NCBI GenBank assembly: GCA_027459765.1
Contig: DAIDHD010000024.1
Coordinates: forward strand, 1-55,462
Length of the DNA stretch: 55,462 bases
Direction: 5' to 3'
Source: Gammaproteobacteria bacterium
GTDB taxonomy: Bacteria > Pseudomonadota > Gammaproteobacteria > Steroidobacterales > Steroidobacteraceae
Shown: positions 43,267 through 51,556 of the stretch, in pieces
Position numbering within the stretch: position 1 is the first letter of the stretch
Layout of the letters: every line of letters begins with the position of its first letter
Translations under genes and position numbers: made by a program
Notes under the pieces: generated by a model
What the model saw: the letters and a program-made list of their open reading frames with translations, nothing else
What the model was told of the DNA's origin: nothing
The model's database searches: none

Positions 43267-44400
43267 ATGACCGACACCGTACTGATCACGCTCGGCCGGC
43301 TACCCAAGGCACTCGACCTGGTGCGCGGCTTCGCGGAACTCGGCCTGCGCGTGCTCGTCGCCGAGCCGTTTCGCTGGCACTTGTGCAGGGTCTCGCGCGA
43401 CGTGGCGCGCAGCTACGCGGTGACCGCGCCCGCCGCCGATCCCGAGGGCTATCTGCGCGACCTCCTCGCCCTGATCGAGCGCGAGTCGGTGCGCTACGTG
43501 GTGCCCGTCTCCGAGGAAATTCTGCACGTCGCGGGTCTGCACGGCCGGCTGCCGCCGGGCGTGCGGCTGTTCGCGCCGACGCGCGCGGAGCTCCTGCGAC
43601 TGCACGACAAGCTCGCCTTCAACCGGCTGGCGCGCTCGTTCGGTCTGACGGCGCCGCAGAGCGCCGCACCCGGCGAAGCTCTGGCGGCGCAGATCGCGGC
43701 CACGGGCGATTACGTGACCAAGCCTCGCTTTTCCTGCTCCGGCAAGGGCGTACGGGTGTGCCGTGCGGGCGCCCCCGCGCCGGCGGGCGGCGTACCCTCG
43801 CTCGTACAGCGATTCGTCGCCGGCGACGTGCGCAGTACCTTCGCCTGGGCCGACCGCGGGCGCGTGATCGTGAACGCGGTCTATCGGGGAACCATCCTGT
43901 CGGGCACCGTGGCGGTGGGCTTCGAGCGCGTCGACGCACCTCGCATCGACGCCTGGGTGCGCGAATTCGTCGCGCGCAGCGCGCACACCGGTTTCATCTC
44001 CTTCGATTTCGTGGTCGACGCCGCCGGCGAGCCGCAGGCCATCGAGTGCAACCCGCGCGTCACCAGCGGCGTGCACTTCGTCGATGCGACCGCGCTCGCG
44101 GCGGCCATGCTGCGACCGGACGCCGGGACCCAAGTGCGGCTGCGCGAGGACACGCTGCGCCAGCAATTCTATCCCTGCCTCACCGAGACCCAGCGCGCGA
44201 TCTTCGATGCCGGCGAGCGGGCGCGCCGGTGGCGCCATCTGCGCACGGCGCGCGACGTCGTCTGGAGTCGGCGCGACCCCCTGCCCTTCCTGACCATGAC
44301 GTTCACCTCGGCGCAGATCCTGCGGATGTCGATCTTCGAGGGCGTCTCTCTGGGGGAAGCGGCCACGCGCGACATCGAGTGGCAAGGCGGCGAGGCGTGA
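43267..44400 (+). CDS. ATP-grasp ligase of unknown substrate
   Basis: A 377-residue protein with an ATP-grasp fold (carboxylate-amine/thiol ligase superfamily). An N-terminal Rossmann-like preATP domain (TVLITLGRLPKALDLVRGF; VAEPFRWHLCRVSRDVARSY) leads to the ATP-binding Lys152 (YVTKPRFSCSGKGVRV, glycine loop 156-161) and metal ligands in FISFDFVVD and AIECNPRVTSGVHF (E260, N262). About 100 further residues follow, with no recognised second domain. Such enzymes join a carboxylate to an amine or similar nucleophile. A TATACT -10-like hexamer lies at 43250-43255. It sits between crtB and a P450 and is not a known step of acyclic carotenoid synthesis. Substrate unknown. Confidence 0.82.
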   Translation: MTDTVLITLGRLPKALDLVRGFAELGLRVLVAEPFRWHLCRVSRDVARSYAVTAPAADPEGYLRDLLALIERESVRYVVPVSEEILHVAGLHGRLPPGVRLFAPTRAELLRLHDKLAFNRLARSFGLTAPQSAAPGEALAAQIAATGDYVTKPRFSCSGKGVRVCRAGAPAPAGGVPSLVQRFVAGDVRSTFAWADRGRVIVNAVYRGTILSGTVAVGFERVDAPRIDAWVREFVARSAHTGFISFDFVVDAAGEPQAIECNPRVTSGVHFVDATALAAAMLRPDAGTQVRLREDTLRQQFYPCLTETQRAIFDAGERARRWRHLRTARDVVWSRRDPLPFLTMTFTSAQILRMSIFEGVSLGEAATRDIEWQGGEA

Positions 44401-44412
44401 CGCGCGCCGTCG

Positions 44413-45801
44413 TCACGACGCCGAGGCGTGGCGCACGGCGCAGTGGATCTCGCGCGCCGGGCGGATGGTGAGCCGCGCCACCGGCCGGACCCGTTCGGGC
44501 GACTCGGGCGCAAAATCGTAGCGGCACGCCAACCGCGCCAGGATGAGCGTGCCTTCCATCGCGGCGAAGCCCGCCCCCATGCACACGCGCGGCCCGATTC
44601 CGAACGGTAGATACGTGCCGGGAGCGATCTCGGACTCGCGCCCGGCGGCGAACCGGTCCGGGTCGAAGACGTGCGGATCGCGCCAGTAATCGCGGTGCCT
44701 GTGGATGGTCCACGGCGAGATCATGATCATCGCGCCGCGCTTGATGCGGTGGCCCCCGATCTCGCCGCTCTCGAGTGCGACGCGCGGCAGAAACGGTATC
44801 GGGGGATACAGCCGCAGCGTCTCGCTGAAGACGCTGCGCGTGAAGCCGAGGCGTTTGACGTGATCCAGCTCCACCGGGCCGCCCCCAGCGACCTCGGCGA
44901 CCTCCCGCCGGATGCGCAGCACAGTCTGTGGCTGCCGCGCCAGGATGAAGAAGCACCAGGTCAGCACGCTCGCCGTGGTCTCGTGGCCGGCGAGGAAGAA
45001 CACGCCGAGCTGATCGATGAGCTCCTCGCGCGAGAAGCCGGTCCCGGATTCGTCGTCACGCGCCGCCACCAGCGCGGCGGCGATGTCCTGCTGCGTGCCC
45101 GGGTGCGCGGCGAGGTGCGCGTCCACCAGCGCGCCGAGGTGGCACCTGATGGTCGCACAGGCGGCGAGTACGTGCTCGGGCTGCGCAATCGCGCGCCACG
45201 CGGGATCGAAGATCAGCCGCTTGAGCCGCACGTGTGCGACGCTGCGCTCGAAGGTGGTGAACGCCTCGAACACCTCGCGCGCCACCTCGGATTGGAGCGA
45301 CGCCGAGAACACCGTGCGACAGATGATGTCGGCGGTCAGGTGGCTCATCGCAAGGTCGAGCGAGAAGCGGCGACCGTCCGCGACGCGCTCGTCCAGGCGC
45401 CGCTCGCACTCGTCGACCGCCGCGGCCATCGCACCGAAGGCGCGGTTCAGGCGCATGTGCGAGAAGGCCGGATTGGTCATGCGCCGCTGGCGCCGCCAGC
45501 GCTCGCCGCTGCTCACGAAGATCGATTCGCCCACGAGGGGCGCGAGGGCGCCGACCATCAGGTCGCTCTTCGGGAACACGTCGCGCGGGTCGTCGAGGAT
45601 GGGGCGCGTCAGTTCCGGGGCGTTCACCAGCAGGATTCCGCGGCGCGACCATCCGAGCCAGCCGGCGGGCACGCGGTAGGCCGACGCGGGCAACAGTCCG
45701 AGCAGATTGCCCTCGCCGCCCGCCGCGGTGCGCGCGAGCCCGAGCAGGGCGGACAGCGGGCTCGGACGCGGCGGCGAGTACACTTCAGACGCCGAGCGCA
45801 T
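44413..45801 (-). CDS. cytochrome P450 in the carotenoid region
   Basis: A 462-residue P450 monooxygenase. The I-helix oxygen-binding motif AGHETTA (271-277), K-helix ETLR (327-330), FDPDRF (379-384) and the haem loop FGIGPRVCMGAGFA with axial Cys407 (400-413) are all present, so it looks catalytically intact. The C-helix WRRQRR (102-107) is also typical. No membrane anchor is evident. It resembles the large group of bacterial P450s acting on fatty acids, terpenoids or carotenoids (the MTNPAF and HETTA types). It is convergent with the ATP-grasp gene (12 nt gap) and divergent from the DUF2306 gene. No electron-transfer partner is encoded nearby. Confidence 0.9.
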   Translation of the reverse strand: MRSASEVYSPPRPSPLSALLGLARTAAGGEGNLLGLLPASAYRVPAGWLGWSRRGILLVNAPELTRPILDDPRDVFPKSDLMVGALAPLVGESIFVSSGERWRRQRRMTNPAFSHMRLNRAFGAMAAAVDECERRLDERVADGRRFSLDLAMSHLTADIICRTVFSASLQSEVAREVFEAFTTFERSVAHVRLKRLIFDPAWRAIAQPEHVLAACATIRCHLGALVDAHLAAHPGTQQDIAAALVAARDDESGTGFSREELIDQLGVFFLAGHETTASVLTWCFFILARQPQTVLRIRREVAEVAGGGPVELDHVKRLGFTRSVFSETLRLYPPIPFLPRVALESGEIGGHRIKRGAMIMISPWTIHRHRDYWRDPHVFDPDRFAAGRESEIAPGTYLPFGIGPRVCMGAGFAAMEGTLILARLACRYDFAPESPERVRPVARLTIRPAREIHCAVRHASAS

Positions 45802-45851
45802 GCGTGCTACAGTGCCGCAGCTTCGATGAGCGCGTGCGAGGAGGCGCGGCC

Positions 45852-46583
45852 ATGAGCGGAAGCGCCGTTACGCTGTTTCACGTGTTGCGCGCCATGCACG
45901 TCGCCATCGGCAGCGTCGGACTGATCTCATTCTGGGTACCGATGCTAGCGGCAAAAGGCGGATTCGTACACCGGCGCGGCGGCCGCGTGTTCGTGTTCGC
46001 GATGCTCGCCACAGGCACGCTGGCGGTGGGCATCAGCGCCGTCACGCTACTCGCCCCGCTCGCCACCCACCCCGCGCAGACCGACGCCGCGCTGGTGCGC
46101 GGCGTGTTCGGCTGGATGATGCAGTACCTCGGCATCCTCACCATCGATCTCGCCTGGTACGGCTGGGAGAGCGTGCGCAACAAGCGTGAGCACGCACGCA
46201 ATCGAAGCTGGCCCAATCTCGCGCTGCAGGCTCTGTTGCTGGCGGTCGCCGTCAACGTCGCCGTACGCGGCGTGCTGCTGGCGCAACCCCTGATGATGGG
46301 AATCTCGACGATCGGCTTCGCCACCGTCGCCACGAACCTGTACTTCATGGCGCGCACGCCGACCGACCGGCAGCGTTGGCAGTACGAGCACGTCAAGGGC
46401 CTGGTCGGCGCGGGCATCTCGGTGTACACCGCGTTCTTCGCGTTCGGTGCCGTACACACCTTCCCCCGCCTCGCGCTCAATCCGCTGTACTGGTCCATTC
46501 CCCTGATCGTCGGCCTCGCCATCATTTTGTTCCAGTGGCGCAAGCTCGATCGCCGCTTCCGGCCGAGGTCGGTCGGCGCGTGA
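45852..46583 (+). CDS. DUF2306-like membrane protein coupled to crtD
   Basis: A 243-residue protein with about six membrane helices. AKGGFVHRRGGRVFVFAMLA resembles the HRRxGRVYV segment of DUF2306-type predicted membrane proteins; YEHVKGLVGAGISVYTAFFA lies in the C-terminal half. Function unknown. I chose ATG at 45852 because GAGGAGG lies about 7 nt upstream; an in-frame start 48 nt earlier lies in the P450 promoter region. Its stop overlaps the crtD start (GTGA), so both proteins are made from one message. Confidence 0.75.
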   Translation: MSGSAVTLFHVLRAMHVAIGSVGLISFWVPMLAAKGGFVHRRGGRVFVFAMLATGTLAVGISAVTLLAPLATHPAQTDAALVRGVFGWMMQYLGILTIDLAWYGWESVRNKREHARNRSWPNLALQALLLAVAVNVAVRGVLLAQPLMMGISTIGFATVATNLYFMARTPTDRQRWQYEHVKGLVGAGISVYTAFFAFGAVHTFPRLALNPLYWSIPLIVGLAIILFQWRKLDRRFRPRSVGA

Positions 46584-48094
46584 GGAGCGCGCGTCGCTCC
46601 GGTTCGGCCGCCGCCCCCGTGGTGGTCGTGGGCGCAGGCGTCGCCGGTCTGGCCGCGGCCGCCGATCTCGCGGGAGCCGGGCTCGACGTGCTGCTACTGG
46701 ATCGGGCCGCCGAGGTCGGCGGCAAGATGCGTGAGGTGCGCGTGGCCGGGGCCGGCATAGACGGCGGCCCGACGGTGTTCACCATGCGCTGGGTGTTCGA
46801 TTCCCTGTTCGCCGCCGCCGGGCGCACGCTCGAGGGCGCGCTTGCGCTCGAACCGCTGCAGCTGCTCGCGCGGCACGCCTGGTCGGGCGGCGGCCAACTC
46901 GACCTGTACGCCGACGTGGAGCGCTCGAGCGAGGCGATAGGGCGTTTCGCCGGCGCCCGCGACGCCCGCGGCTACCGCGAATTCTGCGCGCGCAGCGCCG
47001 CCGTGTATCGCAGCCTCAAGGACGCCTTCATCGCCGCACCGCGGCCTTCGCCGCTCGCGCTGGTGCGCCGGCTGGGCGTGGGCGGTCTCGGTCCGATGCT
47101 GCGCACGCCGCCCTCGAGCACGCTCTGGAAGGCCCTCGCCGGGCATTTCGCGGACCCGCGGCTGCGGCAACTGTTCGGGCGCTACGCCACTTACGTCGGC
47201 TCCTCGCCCTTCGCCGCGCCCGCGACGCTGATGCTCATCGCACACGTCGAGCAGGACGGGGTGTGGCGCGTGGTCGGCGGCATGCGGCGGCTCGCCGAGG
47301 CGCTCGAGTCGCTCGCCGTGGCGCAAGGCGCGCGGCGCCGTTGCGGTGCTCACGTGCGCCGGCTTCTGGTGGAGCGCGGCGTGGTCCGCGGCGTGGAACT
47401 CGCCGGCGGCGAGCGCATCGAGGCGCGCGCGGTGGTGTATGCGGGCGACGCTGCTGCGCTCGCGGACGGTTCGCTCGGCGAAGAGGTGCGCGGTGTCGCG
47501 CGCCGCTTCACGCCGGCGCGCCGTTCACTGTCGGCCATCACCTGGTGCGTGACGGCGCGCACCCGCGGCTTCGACCTCACGCACCACAACGTGTTCTTCG
47601 CGGACGATTACGCCGCGGAGTTCGACTGGATCTTCCGCCGGCGCGGCATCTCGCCCACGCCCACGGTGTACGTCTGCGCCCAGGATCGTGGCGCGAACGG
47701 AATCGCGGCGACATCACAATCGGAACGCCTGCTGCTGCTCATCAACGCACCGGCCGACGGCGACCAGCGCCGCCGCACCCCGGAGGAGATCGCCCGGCAC
47801 GCTGGTGACGCGTTCGCGGTCATGCGCGCGTGCGGGCTCGACGTGGACGTGACGCCCGGAGCGGGCGTCGCCACCGCCCCGCACGATTTCCACGCGATGT
47901 TTCCGGCTACGGGTGGCGCTCTGTACGGGATCGCCAACCACGGTCCCTGGGCGTCGTTCGACCGGCCCGGCTCCGCCTGTCGCGTCGCCGGGCTGTACCT
48001 GGCCGGCGGCTCGGTACATCCGGGCGCCGGCGTCCCCATGGCCACGATGTCCGGCCGACTCGCGGCCGCCCGGCTGCTCGCCGACGTCGCCTAG
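46580..48094 (+). CDS. crtD: carotenoid 3,4-desaturase (methoxyneurosporene dehydrogenase)
   Basis: A 504-residue FAD-dependent desaturase of the CrtI superfamily. The FAD motif is VVVVGAGVAGLAAAADLAGA with VLLLDRAAEVGGKM; GPTVFTMRWVFDSLF is CrtD-typical (CrtI has a different line here), and the C-terminal FAD contact is LYLAGGSVHPGAGVPMATMS. It introduces the 3,4 double bond into hydroxylated or methoxylated acyclic carotenoids. The GTG start overlaps the DUF2306-like gene. Its TAG stop shares the palindrome CTAG with the convergent crtI stop. Confidence 0.92.
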   Translation: MRSARRSGSAAAPVVVVGAGVAGLAAAADLAGAGLDVLLLDRAAEVGGKMREVRVAGAGIDGGPTVFTMRWVFDSLFAAAGRTLEGALALEPLQLLARHAWSGGGQLDLYADVERSSEAIGRFAGARDARGYREFCARSAAVYRSLKDAFIAAPRPSPLALVRRLGVGGLGPMLRTPPSSTLWKALAGHFADPRLRQLFGRYATYVGSSPFAAPATLMLIAHVEQDGVWRVVGGMRRLAEALESLAVAQGARRRCGAHVRRLLVERGVVRGVELAGGERIEARAVVYAGDAAALADGSLGEEVRGVARRFTPARRSLSAITWCVTARTRGFDLTHHNVFFADDYAAEFDWIFRRRGISPTPTVYVCAQDRGANGIAATSQSERLLLLINAPADGDQRRRTPEEIARHAGDAFAVMRACGLDVDVTPGAGVATAPHDFHAMFPATGGALYGIANHGPWASFDRPGSACRVAGLYLAGGSVHPGAGVPMATMSGRLAAARLLADVA

Positions 48095-49605
48095 GAGCCG
48101 GTGCGGCGCGCGTCCGGCACCAGTTCCTCCAGTATCTTCGCCGAACAGAGCACGCCCGGCATGCCCGCGCCGGGGTGGGTGCCCGCGCCGACCAGGTAGA
48201 GACCCGGCAATTCCTCGCTGCGGTTGTGCGGCCTGAACCAGGCGCTCTGCAACAGGCGCGGCTCGAGCGAGAAGGCCGCGCCGTTGACCGAGAACAGCCG
48301 TTCGCGAAAGTCGAGCGGTGTGAGCAGCCGCGAGGTCACCACCGCATCGCCGAGCCCGGGCAGAACCGTGCTCTCCAGACGGCGCTGAATCGCCGCACGG
48401 TACGGCTCTGCGGCGCTCCGCCAGTCCGTGCCGCTCTCGAGGTGCGGCACCGGCGCAAGCACGTAGAACGCATCGCAGCCCGGCGGCGCCAGCGACGGGT
48501 CACTGGCGGTGGGACGATGCAGGTACAGGCTGAAGTCTTCCGCCAGGCGCTTGTGCACGAAGATGTCGTCGAGCAATTCCCGGTAGCGCGGTCCGAGCAC
48601 CATGGTGTGGTGATAGACGTCGTCGAACCGGCGCCGCGTGCCGAAGTACCATACGAACAGGCTCATCGAGTAATGCGCGCCGGCGAGCTTGCGGTCGGTC
48701 CAGCGCCGGCGACGGTGCTCGGCGAGCAGCGTGCCGTAGGTGTGGGCCGAGTCGGCGTTCGAAACCACGACGGCGGCGCGCAGGCGCTCACCGCCCGCGG
48801 TTTCCACGCCGGCGGCGCGTCCGTTCTCGACCAGGATGCGGCGCACGGGCGTCGAGAAGCGCAGCGCACCGCCCTGCCCCTCGATCAGGCGCACCATGCC
48901 GCGCACCAGCGCGCCGGTGCCGCCTTCCGCGTAGTGAACCCCGTGCCGGCGCTCGAGATGCGCGATCAGGCAGTAGTACGCCGTCGTGCTGAAGGGATTT
49001 CCGCCAATCAGCAGCGAATGGAAGCTGAACGCAACTCGCAACCGCGGGTCCTCGAAGTAATCACACACCTTCGAGTACACCGAACGGAAGCCGCCGAGCC
49101 GCACCAGATCCGGCGCGGCGCCCAGCAGGCGCCCCACTTCGTGGAACGGTCGGTCCGCCATCTGCTCGAACGCGATGGAGTAGATCTCGGCGCTGGCGGC
49201 GAGGAAGCGATCGAAGCCGCGTACGTCCCGGGGCGAGAACCGCGCCACCTCCTCGCGCATGCGCTCGAGGTCGGCCCAATAGCAGAACACCGCACCGTCA
49301 TCGAAGCGGATTTGGTAGAACGGATCGAGTGCGCGCACCGCCACGTCGTCCGCGAGCCGCCGGCCGCACAGGCTCCACAACTCCTCGAACAGATACGGCG
49401 CGGTGACGATCGTCGGGCCGGCGTCGAAGGTGAAGCCGTCCTGACGGTGCACGTAGGCGCGCCCGCCCGGCCCATCCAGCCCGTCCAGCACCGTGACCCG
49501 ATAACCCTTGGCGCCGAGCCTGATCGCTGCGGCGAGCCCGCCAACTCCCGCTCCGATCACGATGGCTGCGGGCTTTTCATCCTCGTTCGTCAGGCTCACC
49601 GGCAC
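48091..49605 (-). CDS. crtI: phytoene desaturase
   Basis: A 504-residue FAD-dependent desaturase converting phytoene to neurosporene or lycopene. N-terminal FAD motif AIVIGAGVGGLAAAIRLGAK, then VLDGLDGPGGRAYVHRQDGF and TFDAGPTIVTAPYLFEELW; C-terminal LYLVGAGTHPGAGMPGVLCS. The first start is GTG at 49605 with GGGGGG about 7 nt upstream; a second in-frame GTG lies 6 nt later. It ends in the shared CTAG with crtD. The number of desaturation steps cannot be told from sequence. Confidence 0.94.
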   Translation of the reverse strand: MPVSLTNEDEKPAAIVIGAGVGGLAAAIRLGAKGYRVTVLDGLDGPGGRAYVHRQDGFTFDAGPTIVTAPYLFEELWSLCGRRLADDVAVRALDPFYQIRFDDGAVFCYWADLERMREEVARFSPRDVRGFDRFLAASAEIYSIAFEQMADRPFHEVGRLLGAAPDLVRLGGFRSVYSKVCDYFEDPRLRVAFSFHSLLIGGNPFSTTAYYCLIAHLERRHGVHYAEGGTGALVRGMVRLIEGQGGALRFSTPVRRILVENGRAAGVETAGGERLRAAVVVSNADSAHTYGTLLAEHRRRRWTDRKLAGAHYSMSLFVWYFGTRRRFDDVYHHTMVLGPRYRELLDDIFVHKRLAEDFSLYLHRPTASDPSLAPPGCDAFYVLAPVPHLESGTDWRSAAEPYRAAIQRRLESTVLPGLGDAVVTSRLLTPLDFRERLFSVNGAAFSLEPRLLQSAWFRPHNRSEELPGLYLVGAGTHPGAGMPGVLCSAKILEELVPDARRTGS

Positions 49606-49722
49606 CCTGGTTCCCCCCGTCGTCAGCGGCGCGCATCATGCGGTTGAATATACCGGCTTTGTACGGCGAATACTTGGACAGGCGCCTAGCCGGTCCACTG
49701 CGCTTTGTTGCATCATGCGCGG

Positions 49723-50652
49723 GTGTCGACCGAACCGACGCTTGCGGAAATACAGCGCTCGCTCGTCAAGGTGCACGCCGTGGCGCCCGACGATGCCCTC
49801 ACTGCGGGCGTGCTCGGAGTCGACCGCGTCGGCAGCGGTGTGGTGATCGACGACCGCGGACTCGTGCTCACCATCGGCTATTTGATCACCGAGGCGACCG
49901 ACGCGTGGATCACCGTGGGGGGGCGCGCAGCCCACCCGATTGCGGCGCATCCGCTCGCCTACGACCAGGCCACGGGCTTGGGGCTCGTCATGCCGCTCGC
50001 TCCCCTCGCCGCGCCGGCGCTCGCGCCCGCCTCCGCCGCGGAAGTCGCGGTCGGCGACTCCGTCGATGTGGTCAGCTACTCGGGATTCGCGCCGCCGCAG
50101 GCGGCGCGGCTGGTGGCGCGACGCGAATTCGCGGGAGCCTGGGAATATCTGCTGGACGACGCCCTGTTCACCGCCCCCGCGCATCCTCACTGGTCGGGCG
50201 CCGCACTTCTCGACGCGAACCGCCGCCTGGTGGGTCTCGGTTCACTCCTGGTGCGCGAGACGGTGCGTGGAGTGGAAACCAACGCCAATCTGTTCCTGCC
50301 CATGGACCTGCTCGCGCCAATCCTCGACGACCTCGTCCGTACCGGGCGCGCGCCGCGCCCGCCGCGCCCGTGGCTCGGCCTATACGCCGCCGAGGCCGAT
50401 GGACGGGTATTGGTGAGCGCGCTCAGTGAACGCGGTCCCGCCCGCCGCGCCGGCGTGCGCGAGGGCGACCAGCTGGCGGCGGTCGCCGGCGTGCCGGTGA
50501 CGAACCTGCCCGATTTCTATCGCCGCGTTTGGTCCCTGGGCCCTGCGGGAGTGGCGGTTCCCCTGACCTTGCTTCGTCGCGGTAGCCGACACGACGTGAC
50601 GGTGCGCTCGGTGGATCGCAACGACGTGCTGACTCGGCCGCGCGCGCATTGA
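49723..50652 (+). CDS. HtrA-like (S1C-PDZ) protein with degenerate active site
   Basis: A 309-residue protein with a trypsin-like S1C domain and one C-terminal PDZ domain. VGSGVVIDDRGLVLTIGYLI (residues 37-56) aligns with the HtrA line that normally carries the catalytic His, but Tyr occupies that place. DQATGLGLVM lacks the catalytic Asp. HWSGAALLDANRRLVGLGSL keeps a Ser but not the usual GNSGG. It is therefore probably not a protease. The PDZ part is PWLGLYAAEADGRVLVSALS, then PARRAGVREGDQLAAV. No signal peptide is visible. GTG at 49723 is the likely start, with TTG at 49705 as an alternative. It is divergent from crtI. Confidence 0.8.
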   Translation: MSTEPTLAEIQRSLVKVHAVAPDDALTAGVLGVDRVGSGVVIDDRGLVLTIGYLITEATDAWITVGGRAAHPIAAHPLAYDQATGLGLVMPLAPLAAPALAPASAAEVAVGDSVDVVSYSGFAPPQAARLVARREFAGAWEYLLDDALFTAPAHPHWSGAALLDANRRLVGLGSLLVRETVRGVETNANLFLPMDLLAPILDDLVRTGRAPRPPRPWLGLYAAEADGRVLVSALSERGPARRAGVREGDQLAAVAGVPVTNLPDFYRRVWSLGPAGVAVPLTLLRRGSRHDVTVRSVDRNDVLTRPRAH

Positions 50653-50671
50653 CCCTGCCCGCGCCTCGCGC

Positions 50672-51556
50672 TCAGTGGGCGCGGCAGCGGTCCTCGATCG
50701 TGGCGGCGAGCAGCGCCGGGCGCTCCTCGTGCGCGAGGTGACCGAGCCCCGGCACTCTGACGACGGCGGCGTGCGCAACCCGACGCTGCACTTCGACGGC
50801 CTGTGCGGGCGGCACCGTCAGGTCGCCCTCGGCCACGATCAGTTCGAGCGGGATCGAAAGTCCCGGCAGGTCGTGCACGAAGACCTCGAGGTCCCAGTGG
50901 GCCATCATGTCGAGCACCCCGGCGACGTGGGCGGGAGCGCGAAGCAGCCGCGCATACAGATCGATGCCGCGCGCGTCCAGGCGCGAGCCCGTGGACGCCA
51001 GCACCCGCGCGACGTGGTCGCGCTCCGAGGCGCGCCGGGCCACGAGCGCACGCACGAAGGCGTTGCCGGCCAGGAGGCGTGCGAGCGGCGCGAACAGCAG
51101 CGCGGCCGTTCCCGTGAGCGGCAGGAACGCGCCGTTCACGCTCACGATGGCGCGCGGCTCCGCCAAGCCGTCGAGCGCCATGCGCACGGCGATGGCGGCC
51201 CCGGCCGAGTGTCCCACCAGGTGCGTCGGGCGCGAGTCGAGGGCTCGCAGCAATGCTCCGAGCGCGCCGCTCATGCCGCCGAGCGTGGCACGTCCGCGCG
51301 GCAGGGCGCTGGTGAATCCGTGCCCCGGTAGATCGACCGCGATCACGCGGTGCGCGCGGGACAGGATCGGCAGCACGTCGCGCCACGAGTGGGTCGAGGA
51401 ACCGGTGCCGTGCAGGAGCAGCAGATCCTCGCCGCTGCCTGCGATCTGCACGTGCCACTCGAGCGTCCCGGCGGCGACGAACCGGCTGAACTCGGCGTTG
51501 GGCCAGTCGCGTCGCTCGCGCTCGAATCGCGCGCGTTGGCCGGCTGAATCGCTCAA
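50672..51556 (-). CDS. bchO: alpha/beta hydrolase, BchO (Mg-chelatase accessory)
   Basis: A 294-residue alpha/beta-hydrolase of the BchO family, found in photosynthesis clusters and annotated as a putative Mg-chelatase accessory. The N-terminal RFERERRDWPNAEFSRFVAA is the BchO signature. The nucleophile elbow GHSAGAA (Ser117), oxyanion region LLLHGTGSSTHSW and the terminal His in VPGLGHLAHEERP are present. The start is inferred as TTG at 51556, overlapping the cbbR stop as TTGA. bchI and bchD, its usual neighbours, are not in the window. The frame is open upstream but within cbbR. Confidence 0.85.
   Translation of the reverse strand: MSDSAGQRARFERERRDWPNAEFSRFVAAGTLEWHVQIAGSGEDLLLLHGTGSSTHSWRDVLPILSRAHRVIAVDLPGHGFTSALPRGRATLGGMSGALGALLRALDSRPTHLVGHSAGAAIAVRMALDGLAEPRAIVSVNGAFLPLTGTAALLFAPLARLLAGNAFVRALVARRASERDHVARVLASTGSRLDARGIDLYARLLRAPAHVAGVLDMMAHWDLEVFVHDLPGLSIPLELIVAEGDLTVPPAQAVEVQRRVAHAAVVRVPGLGHLAHEERPALLAATIEDRCRAH

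Noticed and set aside
49660..49680. TGT...ACA motif upstream of crtI, considered as a PpsR box.
   Set aside because: The spacer is 15 nt, not 12, and the second half-site context does not match TGTC/GACA.
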